NCBI GenBank assembly: GCA_949287985.1
Contig: CASEIN010000072.1
Coordinates: 46,584 to 110,583, forward strand
Length of the DNA stretch: 64,000 bases
Source of the DNA: Mucispirillum schaedleri
GTDB lineage: Bacteria > Chrysiogenota > Deferribacteres > Deferribacterales > Mucispirillaceae
Direction: 5' to 3'
Shown here in pieces: positions 1 to 9,703 of the stretch (its first letter is position 1; each line of letters begins with the position of its first letter). The translations under genes were made by a program, and so were the position numbers. Under the pieces are notes generated by a model. It saw nothing but the letters and a program-made list of their open reading frames with translations, did not search any database and had not been told where the DNA came from.

Positions 1-702
1 TATATTAATTTGAAATATGTAGAACGACATGGAAAAGATGGCATAGCCACTTCAAGAAGTGTAAGCAGCAGCGATGGTATATCTTATTATACATTTAATA
101 ATAATGGCACAAGTTTATACAGGTCTGTTCAATTAAAATGGAGCAAATCATGGAAAAACCATAAATTACTTGCAAATTTAACATGGTCTATGTCTGAAAC
201 TTCAAATGATTCTTATGATGATACTTTTGATATAGAAGAAATGGAAGATATTATATACTACAATGGTAAGCAAATACATCTTTATGAACTTCCAAAAAGC
301 AACTATGCAAGGCCCGTTATTTTAAATGTGGCTTATGTGGGCAGGTATTTTGACCATTTAAAAATATCTGTAGCTCTAAATTATAAATCTCCGTATGTAG
401 CAATAGAACAAGTGGAAGATAAAAGCTATGGTTATCAAGAAGTGGACCCTGTTACAGGTGGCTTAGTCTCTAAAACTACATCAGCTTATGAAGATGTGCA
501 ATATGGTCATAATTTTACAGTAGATTTAGGGATTTACTGGGAACAGCCACTTTGGAAAAATCATAAATTAACTATATTTTGTGAAGTATATAATCTTTTT
601 AATACTAAAAACATAATAGGTAAAAGAGTTTATTCTTCCACATCTGCAAATGATTATGAATTAGGAACTCAGTTATGGTTGGGAGCAAATTATGAATTCT
701 AA
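1..702 (+). CDS. TonB-dependent outer-membrane receptor, C-terminal part (5' end outside window)
   Basis: The reading frame is open from base 1, so the gene starts upstream of the window and only about 233 residues of the C-terminal beta-barrel are seen. The segment has alternating aromatic and polar residues typical of barrel strands, a WEQPLWKNHKLTIFCEVYNLFN stretch like the last strands of TonB-dependent receptors (VYNLFN), and ends in a terminal Phe (NYEF), the usual BAM signal. The next ABC gene overlaps its end, and exbB-exbD-tonB follow in the same operon, which supports an energised receptor. The substrate cannot be told because the plug domain is missing. Another kind of outer-membrane barrel is possible but less likely. 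Confidence 0.8.
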   Translation, partial: YINLKYVERHGKDGIATSRSVSSSDGISYYTFNNNGTSLYRSVQLKWSKSWKNHKLLANLTWSMSETSNDSYDDTFDIEEMEDIIYYNGKQIHLYELPKSNYARPVILNVAYVGRYFDHLKISVALNYKSPYVAIEQVEDKSYGYQEVDPVTGGLVSKTTSAYEDVQYGHNFTVDLGIYWEQPLWKNHKLTIFCEVYNLFNTKNIIGKRVYSSTSANDYELGTQLWLGANYEF

Positions 703-1585
703 TAATGTTGTTATTTCAGTTGCAAATTTAGAGCATAGTTATGGTTCTACAAAAGTATTAAATGGGCTAAATTTCACCATAGAAAAAGGAAAAATATTCG
801 GGCTTTTTGGCAAAAATGGAGCAGGTAAAACTACCACTATAAATATTTTAATGGGTTTTTTAACTCCAGAAAAAGGAGAATGTATTATATATGGTGAAAA
901 AGCAGCCAGTTTAAGTAATGAAAATAAAAGACGCATAGGACTTTTACATGAAGGCCATATTAGCTATGATTTTATGACATTAGAGCAGACAGAAAAATTT
1001 TATAAAGGTTATTTTCCACAGTGGGAAAGCAAAACATTTGCATATTTTATGGAAAAATTAAATCTTCCAAAAAATAGAAAAATTAAACATATGTCTTGTG
1101 GGCAGCGTTCTCAAGTGGCATTGGCTGTTTTAATGGCTCAAGGAGCAGAAACCTTAATTTTAGATGATTTTTCTATGGGGCTTGATGCAGGGTATAGAAG
1201 GTTATTTCTAGACCATCTAAATGAGTTTGTAAAAGATAATAATAAAACCATATTAATTACATCACACATTGTGCAGGATTTAGAAAGGTTTGTTGATGAA
1301 GCAGTAATTATTAATAAAGGACAGGTTTTACTTTCTGCACCTCTTTCTAGTATAAAAGATGGAATTAATGGTTACAGGCTTCCATTAAACATAGATATAG
1401 AAAGATATAGAAATCATAAAGATATATTAGATATATCCATAACAAAAGAACATTATGAGTTTATTTCAAAGCTTACATTAGAGGAAAGTTATAATTTATT
1501 TAAAGATACTGTTAAAAAGGAACAGATTATTCCTTATACTGTATCTTTTGAAGATGCTTTTATTGCCTTAACAGGCAAATATTAA
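692..1585 (+). CDS. ABC transporter ATP-binding protein with atypical motifs
   Basis: 297 residues, one nucleotide-binding domain followed by a C-terminal extension of about 90 residues. Walker A is GKNGAGKTT (residues 40-48) and the switch His is in ITSHIVQDLE. The signature is MSCGQ (134-138) instead of LSGGQ, and Walker B reads LILDDFSMGLD, so the usual catalytic Glu is Asp159. Such DDFSMGLD variants are known in some ABC-2-linked ATPases, so it need not be dead, but hydrolysis may be slow. It overlaps the receptor gene by 11 bases, has a GGAG site before the ATG, and pairs with the permease just downstream. Role in this locus is unknown. Confidence 0.85.
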   Translation: MNSNNVVISVANLEHSYGSTKVLNGLNFTIEKGKIFGLFGKNGAGKTTTINILMGFLTPEKGECIIYGEKAASLSNENKRRIGLLHEGHISYDFMTLEQTEKFYKGYFPQWESKTFAYFMEKLNLPKNRKIKHMSCGQRSQVALAVLMAQGAETLILDDFSMGLDAGYRRLFLDHLNEFVKDNNKTILITSHIVQDLERFVDEAVIINKGQVLLSAPLSSIKDGINGYRLPLNIDIERYRNHKDILDISITKEHYEFISKLTLEESYNLFKDTVKKEQIIPYTVSFEDAFIALTGKY

Positions 1586-1597
1586 ATGGGGTAATCA

Positions 1598-2257
1598 ATG
1601 AAAAATATATTTTATAAAGAATTTATTAAATTAAACCGTATTTTACTTGCTGTATTTATTATTCATCTAGCAGTTCTTGTATATACTTTTTTTAGAGTGC
1701 GAGTGGGCATTATTATGAATGAGCCTAGTGCTATATGGCTTGATATAATTCTAAAAAATGGTATTTTTTACAGTAAAGTAGAAGTTGCTTTTTATATATC
1801 GGCCTTATTGCTTGGTGTAATGCAGTTTTATCCAGAATTTGAGAGAAAAAGATTTCGTCTTGCCTGTCACCTGCCAATAAATGAATATAAAATGATATTT
1901 TATACATCATTTTTTGGTTTTTGCATACTTACTTGCATTTGGATTTTTAATACACTAGGTGTTGTGTTAATAACAGCTCAATTTTTCCCAGTAGACTTAT
2001 ATAAAGAAATCCCTCTTATAATTTTTTACTGGTTTATAAATTCATTAATTATTTATTCATTTGCTTCCTCTATAACACTTGAAGCATCGTGGAATGTAAA
2101 ATTACGCCTTGCATTAATGATGGCAGGCTCTATTGGTGCTTTTAAAATGGCAGTATATAACAGTAATCCACTATACGCATTTACGGCATTTGTTTTTGCT
2201 GTAATTTACTTTTTTGCCATATATTTTCCAGCATTAAGGTTTAGGAAGGGGTTGTAA
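1598..2257 (+). CDS. ABC-2-like membrane permease
   Basis: 219-residue integral membrane protein with about six hydrophobic segments and a short cytoplasmic N-terminus (MKNIFYKEFIKLNRILL), the usual look of ABC-2 type permeases that start with a KEF-like helix. It is the probable partner of the ATPase 12 bases upstream. Conserved sequence is limited, so the permease call rests mainly on topology and position. The next gene starts one base after its stop codon. Confidence 0.7.
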   Translation: MKNIFYKEFIKLNRILLAVFIIHLAVLVYTFFRVRVGIIMNEPSAIWLDIILKNGIFYSKVEVAFYISALLLGVMQFYPEFERKRFRLACHLPINEYKMIFYTSFFGFCILTCIWIFNTLGVVLITAQFFPVDLYKEIPLIIFYWFINSLIIYSFASSITLEASWNVKLRLALMMAGSIGAFKMAVYNSNPLYAFTAFVFAVIYFFAIYFPALRFRKGL

Positions 2258-2258
2258 T

Positions 2259-3515
2259 ATGAAGCTTTATTCAAAATATCTTATTGTATGTATTGCTGTT
2301 TTTTCTTTTAGTATATTGATGCCTTATTTTTATGCCTTAATTTTTGTAAAAAATACAGATAAAGATTTTATTTATTACAGCGAAATAATAGATGATTTTG
2401 CCATAAGAACATATACTGCAGATAGAAATAATATATATAAAGATAAAGCAGGTAATATATACACAGAACAAGAGTTTAAACAGTTATTGCCACAAATATT
2501 TGCACGAGATTTATCATTAAACAATAAATATACTGAAATTATTAACAATAAAATAGTAAGTGCAGAAGATATGATAAAATATAATTTTTATTTATCAACT
2601 GAACCAGATAAAATTAATGAAGAAAATATTAGAATAAAATTAACTCCAGTATTTGAATCTCAAAGTGGCTCTGCAAGCCTTAGTATGCCTGTGGATTTAG
2701 CACGTATTGGTAAAGATATTACTTTTATTAATGCAAGAACTAATAAAGTTGATACTGAAAAATCAAAGCTGTTTACCAGTGAACTTTTAAATAATGGTTT
2801 TGTATTTCCTGTAAAAATATATGGCTCTAATCCTGATGTTAGAAAATCTTTTGATGCAGGGGTATTTTTACTTGACAGTAACAACCAGTTATTCAACCTT
2901 AAAATGGTGGAAAATAAACCTGTTGTTGAAAAATATAAAGCTGATTTTAATAATGAAGAAATCGCTTTAATATCCGTAAAAGAAAACCAATATGCCACTT
3001 TTTATGGTTTTATTGTATCAAAATCAGGCATTATTTATTTAATAAATACAAACAATACTGTCAGCAGGTATGCTATTAAAGATTACAACCCTTATAAAGA
3101 CAGCTTAAGAATCAATATAAATCCACTACACACCTTAGTAAATATTACAAAAGAAACAGAACAAACTAGTTATCTTTTTTATAATAACCAGTTAATAAAA
3201 AGCTATACTTTAGAAATAATACCAACATTAAGCGGTGCAAGGTTATATTTTTATAATGTATTATTTCCATTTAGCATATATGGAAATATTTATACAGCTG
3301 CAGAATATTTAAAAGTAGAAATAAGCTCAAATATACCTGCTTCAATAATTTTTATTATAATTTTAATGATTATATACTTTATAATATGCAGATATTTTAA
3401 AAGCATATCAAAAACAACAATTATAGATATGGCAGTAATTGCTTTAAGTGGGATATATGGTTTTACTGCATTATTACTACTACAAAATTATAAGAAGGAT
3501 ACGTTATGGGAATGA
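2259..3515 (+). CDS. Membrane-anchored protein of unknown function in TonB/ABC operon
   Basis: 418 residues. One N-terminal hydrophobic segment (about residues 8-30), a long hydrophilic, presumably periplasmic region of about 320 residues rich in Asn, Lys, Tyr and Ile, then two hydrophobic segments near the C-terminus (about 353-372 and 387-408). No enzyme motif is visible. Its place between an ABC ATPase/permease pair and exbB suggests an accessory subunit of that transporter. It resembles in size and topology the DUF4857-type proteins found beside similar ABC genes, but this family link is from memory and weak. It overlaps exbB by 10 bases. Confidence 0.6.
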   Translation: MKLYSKYLIVCIAVFSFSILMPYFYALIFVKNTDKDFIYYSEIIDDFAIRTYTADRNNIYKDKAGNIYTEQEFKQLLPQIFARDLSLNNKYTEIINNKIVSAEDMIKYNFYLSTEPDKINEENIRIKLTPVFESQSGSASLSMPVDLARIGKDITFINARTNKVDTEKSKLFTSELLNNGFVFPVKIYGSNPDVRKSFDAGVFLLDSNNQLFNLKMVENKPVVEKYKADFNNEEIALISVKENQYATFYGFIVSKSGIIYLINTNNTVSRYAIKDYNPYKDSLRININPLHTLVNITKETEQTSYLFYNNQLIKSYTLEIIPTLSGARLYFYNVLFPFSIYGNIYTAAEYLKVEISSNIPASIIFIIILMIIYFIICRYFKSISKTTIIDMAVIALSGIYGFTALLLLQNYKKDTLWE

Positions 3516-3937
3516 AACATTTAGTTGATTATGGCGTTATAGCAATACTTGCAATTATGAGTGTAATTGCAGTAGCTGTGGCTATTGAACGGTTTAAGTT
3601 TTTTAAGAAAGTAAATATTGATAATTACAAAACACTGGAACTTTTGGAATTAGAACTTACAAAACACATGCATATTATTGCCACTATAGGTTCAAACGCA
3701 CCTTATGTAGGATTACTTGGCACAGTTCTTGGCATTATGTTTACGTTTTCTGTTATGGGAACAGGAGCAGGTGCTAATGTTAATGATATTATGACAGGGT
3801 TAGCTCTTGCACTAAAAGCTACAGCAGCTGGGCTTTTAACAGCCATTCCTGCTATTATACTATATAACATACTTCATAGAAAAGCTAATGAATTACTGCT
3901 TTTAAAGGAGGACAGCCTTGAGAGAGAAAAGCTTTGA
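3506..3937 (+). CDS. exbB: ExbB/TolQ/MotA-family proton channel protein
   Basis: 143 residues, the short form of ExbB with three membrane segments (about 8-28, 60-85, 98-120). The conserved core IGSNAPYVGLLGTVLGIM and the following GLALALKATAAGLLTAIPA are hallmark ExbB/TolQ sequences. ExbB forms the inner-membrane pentamer that uses the proton gradient to drive TonB. AAGAAGGA sits 6 bases before the ATG. The gene overlaps its upstream neighbour by 10 bases and exbD by 20 bases, so translation is probably coupled. Given the neighbours it most likely powers the receptor at the window start. Confidence 0.93.
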   Translation: MGMKHLVDYGVIAILAIMSVIAVAVAIERFKFFKKVNIDNYKTLELLELELTKHMHIIATIGSNAPYVGLLGTVLGIMFTFSVMGTGAGANVNDIMTGLALALKATAAGLLTAIPAIILYNILHRKANELLLLKEDSLEREKL

Positions 3938-4301
3938 TTCAATTAATGTAGTCCCTTTTATTGATATAATGCTTGTACTTTTAACAATTGTGCTTGCAAC
4001 AGCTACATTTATACAAACTGGTGCAATACCTGTTAAGTTGCCTGAAACATCATCATCAACATCTCAACAGGTAGAAGGTGTGGTGGTTACTATTTCAAAA
4101 GATAGTAAAATATATGTTAATAATAAGCAGGTAAACATAAATGAGATAGCAGCTATCCTTAAAGAGCATGACCCTAAAAATACTTTTATAACCATATGGG
4201 CAGATAAACAGGCAGCCATACAGCCACTGGCTGAATTAATGGGTTATTTAAAAGAACATAAGTTTGAAAAAGTAAACTTACAAATAGAGGTAAAAAAATA
4301 A
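3918..4301 (+). CDS. exbD: ExbD/TolR-family protein
   Basis: 127 residues: a short cytoplasmic tail, a single membrane helix with the essential Asp (NVVPFIDIMLVLLTIVL), and a periplasmic domain. The start is TTG, set by a full AAAGGAGG site about 6 bases upstream and by homology of the first residues. It overlaps exbB, and tonB follows after one base. ExbD works inside the ExbB ring to transmit proton flow to TonB. Confidence 0.92.
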   Translation: MREKSFDSINVVPFIDIMLVLLTIVLATATFIQTGAIPVKLPETSSSTSQQVEGVVVTISKDSKIYVNNKQVNINEIAAILKEHDPKNTFITIWADKQAAIQPLAELMGYLKEHKFEKVNLQIEVKK

Positions 4302-4302
4302 T

Positions 4303-5049
4303 ATGAAGCAGGCATTTACATATTCATTTATTATACATTTTTCGTTTGCTGTATTAATAATATTTTTATCATCAATTTCATTTCAAGTGGAAAAACCACA
4401 GCATATACAGCTTTCTATGGAAATATTTAATAATAACGAAGGAAGTGGGGCAGTGGCAAAAGGTATAGAAACATCTACTTCAAATGTAAATGTAAAAAGC
4501 AATGCAAATGCAGTTAAAAATGCTCAAAATAATATGGTAGAGCAAAAAGAAATTAAAAAGATAGAAGATACTGCCTTAAAAACTGCAGCTGTTAAAAAAG
4601 AAGAAATTATTAAAGAAAAACAAAAAAAACAGGTTAATAAACAGGCATCTAAAGGTGCAGTTATGGCAGCAAAAGGTAAGGCAGCAGGAACTGGTGCAGG
4701 AAAGAAAAGCATATCAGATGGTGCTCCTAAATCTGTAGGTGGAGCAGATGGAGTATATTCACTAAAAGAAGTGGATAATGTGCCAAAATCATTAAAAAGT
4801 GTACGCCCTGTATATCCAGAATATGCTAGAAATATGAGAATAGAAGGATTTGTACAGGTTAGATTTATTTTAGATGATAAAGGAAAAATTGTTAACCCTA
4901 AAGTTGTTAAAGCAGAACCTGTTGATGTATTTGAAAATGCAGCATTAAACGCTGTTAATCAGTGGAAATTTCAACCAGCTAAAAAAGATGGTAAAAATGT
5001 TAATGTGGCTATGGTTGTAAAATTAAATTTTAAATTGGATGAACAATAA
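4303..5049 (+). CDS. tonB: TonB energy-transducing protein
   Basis: 248 residues. N-terminal membrane anchor (about 8-25), then a Lys/Ala/Gln-rich periplasmic linker to about residue 150 (not the usual Pro-rich spacer), then a TonB C-terminal domain from about 160 (RPVYPEYARNMRIEGFVQVR ... AALNAVNQWKFQPA). The classical YP motif is present. It spans the periplasm and pulls on TonB boxes of outer-membrane receptors. The dedicated exbB-exbD-tonB set inside this operon suggests specialisation for the receptor encoded just upstream. Confidence 0.93.
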   Translation: MKQAFTYSFIIHFSFAVLIIFLSSISFQVEKPQHIQLSMEIFNNNEGSGAVAKGIETSTSNVNVKSNANAVKNAQNNMVEQKEIKKIEDTALKTAAVKKEEIIKEKQKKQVNKQASKGAVMAAKGKAAGTGAGKKSISDGAPKSVGGADGVYSLKEVDNVPKSLKSVRPVYPEYARNMRIEGFVQVRFILDDKGKIVNPKVVKAEPVDVFENAALNAVNQWKFQPAKKDGKNVNVAMVVKLNFKLDEQ

Positions 5050-5065
5050 TTTTGGAGAAATATAT

Positions 5066-7888
5066 ATGAAGTTGATATTAAAAAAATCATTTTTCTTAAT
5101 TTTAATACTACAATTACTTTTTATTACAGGCTGTAAGAAAAATAACGAACAAAATATAAAGGAGGAGCTGCTTCCATTTAGTGATAAAGTGGTAACAGGC
5201 GTGTTAGATAATGGCTTAAAGTTTTATATTAAACAAAACGATTTTCCTTCTGATAAAATAGAGTTAAGGCTAAATGTTAGAAGCGGCTCTTTAAATGAAA
5301 CAGATGAAGAAAGAGGGCTTGCTCATTTTGTAGAACATATGGCATTTAATGGCACAAAAAACTTTAAAGGTAATGATGTTATAAAATTTATGGAAGAAGC
5401 GGGGCTTGTTTTTGGTAAAGATACAAACGCATCAACTTCTACAGATTATACAAATTATCAACTTACAGTGCCTTATGATAATGACAGGCTTATAAATACA
5501 GCTTTTTTAATACTAAAAGACTGGGCAGTAAACATTACATTTGATAAGGAAGAAATAGAAAAAGAAAAAGGTGTTATAATAGAAGAGTGGAGAGCAAGAA
5601 ACGATGTTAGATACAGGCTTGGTGTAGAAAGTAGAAAACATACACTTGCAGGTTCATTATATCCAGAACGCGACCCTATTGGTGTAATGGATATTGTTAA
5701 AGGTGCTAATAAAGAATTATTAGAAGGATACTATAAAAAATGGTATCGTCCTGATAATATGGCAGTAATCGTTGTTGGTAATATAGATATAGAAAGAGCT
5801 AAAAAATTAATTATGGATAATTTTGCAGATATTCCTGTATCACAGGTTTATGAGCCGGCTAGTAAAAATATTAATTATCCTAAAGGTATTCGAACAGCTG
5901 TAGTTAAGGATAAGGAAGCAAAAGGCATTTTTGCTACTCTTTACATATACCATAAAGGTAAAGAAACAACTACATACAGTGAATTTAAAGAAGATGTGCT
6001 TGAAATGGGTGCAATGAATATGTTTGCAAGAAGAATGATGCTTGATATTCAAGAAAAAAAATTAAACCTGCTTGCGTTAAGGGGAAATGTTAATATTTCA
6101 GGTGATAATACAAAAATTGTAACAATTTCTGGCTCTTTTTTGCCTAATACTTTCAATGCTTCCCTTAAAAGTATGCTTCAAGAAATAGAAAGGGTAAAAC
6201 GTTATGGGTTTACTAAAGATGAATTAAATTACTTCAAAACTACACAAATGGCATTTTTAGATAAAGCATCTAAAGAAGATTATAATTTTCCATCAAGCAA
6301 ATACGCTGATCAATTAAGTGATTTTGATACAAGTGGTGGTTATTTTACAGAGTTTCATCAGGATAAAATATTATTTGAAAGGGTTTTTAATGAAACAAAT
6401 ATTACTAGTTTCAATAGAGCATTTCAAAATATGGTTTCATCAAATGATATGCTTTTATTAGTATCAGCACCTGAAAACCAATTATCAGATATAAATATAT
6501 CAAGTGATATATTTAATAAAATGAATGCTGAAATCGAGAAAAGCTCTATAAGCCCTGTAGAAGAAACAGCATATACCACAAAATTAATCGATGAAAATAT
6601 TAGGGAAGGAAAAATAATATCAAGAAAAGATAATACAATATTAGGCATTACAGAAGTAGTGTATGAAAACGGTGTTAAGTTATATATAAAACAAAATAAG
6701 GAAGAGCATAATAAATTTGAATTATCTGGTAAAAAACTAGGTGGATTATCTATTTTACCAGATGATGAATATATATATGCAGATACCATGACAAAAGTAA
6801 TATCAAAAAGTGGCTTTGAAAATATATCCAAAAGAAATCTTGATGAGTTACTGGCTTCAAAAAATGTAACTATTGCACCTGCTGTATCAGAATATACTTT
6901 TGATTTTACAGGTGGTGGATTTAGCGATGATATAGAAAGTGGATTCCAACTTTTATATAAATATTTTACAGCACCAGTTATAGATAAAAACTTTTTAAGT
7001 GCTTATATTAATTCTATGATTACAAAAATTGAACTTGATAAAAATGATGCTAAAATCCAGTTTGGTAGAAAAGCAACAGAAAAAATGTATAATAAAAATT
7101 ATAGAAGAAATTATTTAATAGAAGATGATTTAAAAGAAATAAATGCAGATAAATTGCTTAGTATATATAAAAATAATTATTTAGATATTAATAACTATAT
7201 TTTTGCCATATCAGGTGATGTAGATGTAGAACAGGTTATAAAATTGGGCGCAAAATATCTTGGTTCTTTGAAAAAAATAGATAAAAAATCATATTTTAAA
7301 GATAGAAATGTATATTTAGAAAGCACTTATGCTGAATATGAAGCAAATGGAGATAGTGAACCAAGAACTACTTTAAATATAATCAAAATGGCTAAGCCAA
7401 AGGCAAATGTGCAGGGCAGATTTATAGCAGGGCTTACAAGAAACATTTTAAGCATTAGAATGAGAGAAGCAATTAGAGAACAAGAAAGCGGTGCTTATTC
7501 TGTCTCTACCTTTATCAGATATATAGAAGCCCCAAAAACAGAAGTTTTTACTAAAATTGCTTTCCCATGTGAACCATCAAGAAAAGATGAAGTTAGAGCA
7601 AAAACATTAAATGTATATGATAATTTTATAACAAAAGGTATTACAAATGAAGAATTACAGGCTTCAAAATTAGTGCTAAAAAATAATTACAGCACTGCCT
7701 TTAAAGAAAATAAATACTGGATAAATACATTAACATATAATAATTTAATGGGATTAAAAGTTTATTCACTGGAAGAAATAAATAATATATATGACAAGCT
7801 GACAGTGGAAGAAGTCAATAAGTTTATCCATGATAATCTGCTTGGAGCAGATACTTTTATAAGTATTTTTAATCCGGAGCAGAAATAA
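5066..7888 (+). CDS. M16-family zinc metalloprotease, PqqL-like lipoprotein
   Basis: 940 residues from the ATG at 5066, which has GGAGA 8 bases upstream; an in-frame ATG at 5039 inside tonB lacks such a site. A lipoprotein signal ends in LFITGC (Cys23). The inverted zinc motif HFVEH is at 87-91 and the downstream acidic helix (EKEKGVIIEEW) supplies the third ligand. Two M16 halves of about 450 residues match the PqqL/pitrilysin build. It is probably tethered in the periplasm and degrades imported polypeptides, like FusC in the ferredoxin uptake system; this role is inferred from context. It overlaps yejA by one base. Confidence 0.92.
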   Translation: MKLILKKSFFLILILQLLFITGCKKNNEQNIKEELLPFSDKVVTGVLDNGLKFYIKQNDFPSDKIELRLNVRSGSLNETDEERGLAHFVEHMAFNGTKNFKGNDVIKFMEEAGLVFGKDTNASTSTDYTNYQLTVPYDNDRLINTAFLILKDWAVNITFDKEEIEKEKGVIIEEWRARNDVRYRLGVESRKHTLAGSLYPERDPIGVMDIVKGANKELLEGYYKKWYRPDNMAVIVVGNIDIERAKKLIMDNFADIPVSQVYEPASKNINYPKGIRTAVVKDKEAKGIFATLYIYHKGKETTTYSEFKEDVLEMGAMNMFARRMMLDIQEKKLNLLALRGNVNISGDNTKIVTISGSFLPNTFNASLKSMLQEIERVKRYGFTKDELNYFKTTQMAFLDKASKEDYNFPSSKYADQLSDFDTSGGYFTEFHQDKILFERVFNETNITSFNRAFQNMVSSNDMLLLVSAPENQLSDINISSDIFNKMNAEIEKSSISPVEETAYTTKLIDENIREGKIISRKDNTILGITEVVYENGVKLYIKQNKEEHNKFELSGKKLGGLSILPDDEYIYADTMTKVISKSGFENISKRNLDELLASKNVTIAPAVSEYTFDFTGGGFSDDIESGFQLLYKYFTAPVIDKNFLSAYINSMITKIELDKNDAKIQFGRKATEKMYNKNYRRNYLIEDDLKEINADKLLSIYKNNYLDINNYIFAISGDVDVEQVIKLGAKYLGSLKKIDKKSYFKDRNVYLESTYAEYEANGDSEPRTTLNIIKMAKPKANVQGRFIAGLTRNILSIRMREAIREQESGAYSVSTFIRYIEAPKTEVFTKIAFPCEPSRKDEVRAKTLNVYDNFITKGITNEELQASKLVLKNNYSTAFKENKYWINTLTYNNLMGLKVYSLEEINNIYDKLTVEEVNKFIHDNLLGADTFISIFNPEQK

Positions 7889-9702
7889 TGGTAAAGTTTT
7901 TAAGTTTATTTCTTATATTAATAACATTTAATGCAGCTTATTGCCAAAATATTATTAAAACTCATGCAATATCTTTAACGGATACTATAAAATATAGTGC
8001 AGATTTTAAACATTATGATTATGTTAATCCAAATGCACCTAAAGGTGGAACATTTCGAAGAGCTTTATATGGAACGTATGACAGCTTTAATATGTTTGCA
8101 TTAAAAGGTGTATCTATGAGTGGTTTAAGTTATATATATGATACTCTTTTAGTAAGTTCATCAGATGAGGCAGGAACGTATTATGGGCTTTTAGCTGAAA
8201 GTATAGAATACCCTGAAGATTATTCGTGGGTTATATTTAATATTAGAAAAAATGCATACTGGCATGACGGCAAACCTATTACCAGTGAAGATGTTGTATT
8301 TAGCTTTAATGAAATTACAAAAGTAAGTCCTTATTACAGAAATTATTATGCTTTAATAGAAAAAGCTGAAGCAGTTAATAAATATAGAGTAAAATTTATA
8401 TTTAAAAAAGGTGAAAAAAGCAGGGAACTGCCTCTTATTGCAGGGCAGCTTACAATTATCCCAAAACACTACTGGCAGACAAGAGATTTATCAAAAGCGA
8501 CACTTGAAATTCCTTTAGGCAGCGGAGCATATAAAATATCAAATTATACAGCAGGTAAATCTGTAACTTTAAAAAGAGTTCCAAATTATTGGGGAAAAGA
8601 TATACCTGTTAATAAAGGTATGGATAATTTTGATACTATAATCTTTGAATATTTTAGAGACCAGACAGTTGCTTTTGAAGCCTTTAAAGCTGGACAGTTT
8701 GATTTAATATCAGAAGGTTCTGGTAAAAGATGGTATAGAGGATATACTGGTAAATATTTTGATTTAGGATATATTAAAAAAGAAGAAATACCATTTCGTA
8801 ATGGGCAGGGCATGCGTGGTATTTTTATGAATACTGCTAAATATCCATTAAATAATATAAATGTAAGAAAAGCACTAAATTATGCTTATGATTATGAATG
8901 GATAAATAAAAACTTATATTTTGGTAATTATAAAAGATGTGACAGCTTTTTTTCAAACTCACCTTTATCAAGTGGTGTTGTTCCCTCTAGTGAAGTGCAG
9001 CAGATAATAAAACAAGTAAAACCAAATGCAGATAAAGAACTACTATCATCACCTTTTTATTTTCCTAAAAATCAGGGCGATGCCACAAACAGAGCAAATT
9101 TAATCGAAGCAGTTAAATTATTACAGCAGGCAGGATATAAAAATATCAATGGAAAAATGGTTGATAAAAATGGAAAGCCTCTTGTTTTAGAAATTGGTCT
9201 TACATCAAAAGCATTAGAAAATGAACTTGTTATTTTTCAAAAAGCATTGGAACGAATTGGTGTAGAGTTAAAAATTTTATTTTTAGATAACAGCCAGTAT
9301 GCACAAAAAGTAAGAAATAAAGACTTTATGCTAATATATGCTGGTATGAAACAATCTGAATCACCAGGCAATGAACAGCGTTCCATGTGGGGAAGTTATG
9401 CAGCACTTGAAAATGGCACTAGAAACTATGCTTCAGTTAGAGATGAATCTGTTGATAAACTTATAGATATGATAATACAAGCACCAAACCGTAAAGATTT
9501 GGTGTTATATACACAAGCACTAGATAGGATACTGCTTTTTGGTTGGTATGTAATTCCTTCTGGTTTTTCTGATAAATACAGGCTTGCTTACTGGGATAAA
9601 TTTGAAAAACCAGACATTACACCATACTATAGTTTAAGTATTTCAAGCTGGTGGATAAATACTGAAAAAGAAGAAAAAATTAATAAAATGGTTATAAAAT
9701 AA
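7888..9702 (+). CDS. yejA: YejA-like peptide ABC transporter substrate-binding protein
   Basis: 604 residues, family 5 extracellular solute-binding protein with an N-terminal signal peptide (cleavage near residue 19-20). The segment [20 protein letters not shown] is characteristic of the YejA branch, which binds oligopeptides including microcin [17 protein letters not shown] is the family-wide signature. It delivers peptides in the periplasm to the YejB-YejE permease encoded next. Directly following an M16 protease gene, it would collect that enzyme's products. Confidence 0.92.
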   Translation: MVKFLSLFLILITFNAAYCQNIIKTHAISLTDTIKYSADFKHYDYVNPNAPKGGTFRRALYGTYDSFNMFALKGVSMSGLSYIYDTLLVSSSDEAGTYYGLLAESIEYPEDYSWVIFNIRKNAYWHDGKPITSEDVVFSFNEITKVSPYYRNYYALIEKAEAVNKYRVKFIFKKGEKSRELPLIAGQLTIIPKHYWQTRDLSKATLEIPLGSGAYKISNYTAGKSVTLKRVPNYWGKDIPVNKGMDNFDTIIFEYFRDQTVAFEAFKAGQFDLISEGSGKRWYRGYTGKYFDLGYIKKEEIPFRNGQGMRGIFMNTAKYPLNNINVRKALNYAYDYEWINKNLYFGNYKRCDSFFSNSPLSSGVVPSSEVQQIIKQVKPNADKELLSSPFYFPKNQGDATNRANLIEAVKLLQQAGYKNINGKMVDKNGKPLVLEIGLTSKALENELVIFQKALERIGVELKILFLDNSQYAQKVRNKDFMLIYAGMKQSESPGNEQRSMWGSYAALENGTRNYASVRDESVDKLIDMIIQAPNRKDLVLYTQALDRILLFGWYVIPSGFSDKYRLAYWDKFEKPDITPYYSLSISSWWINTEKEEKINKMVIK

Positions 9703-9703
9703 T

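Noticed and set aside
5039..5065. Upstream in-frame ATG for the M16 protease
   Set aside because: Lies inside tonB without a ribosome site and would bury the lipoprotein signal; ATG 5066 has GGAGA at the right distance.
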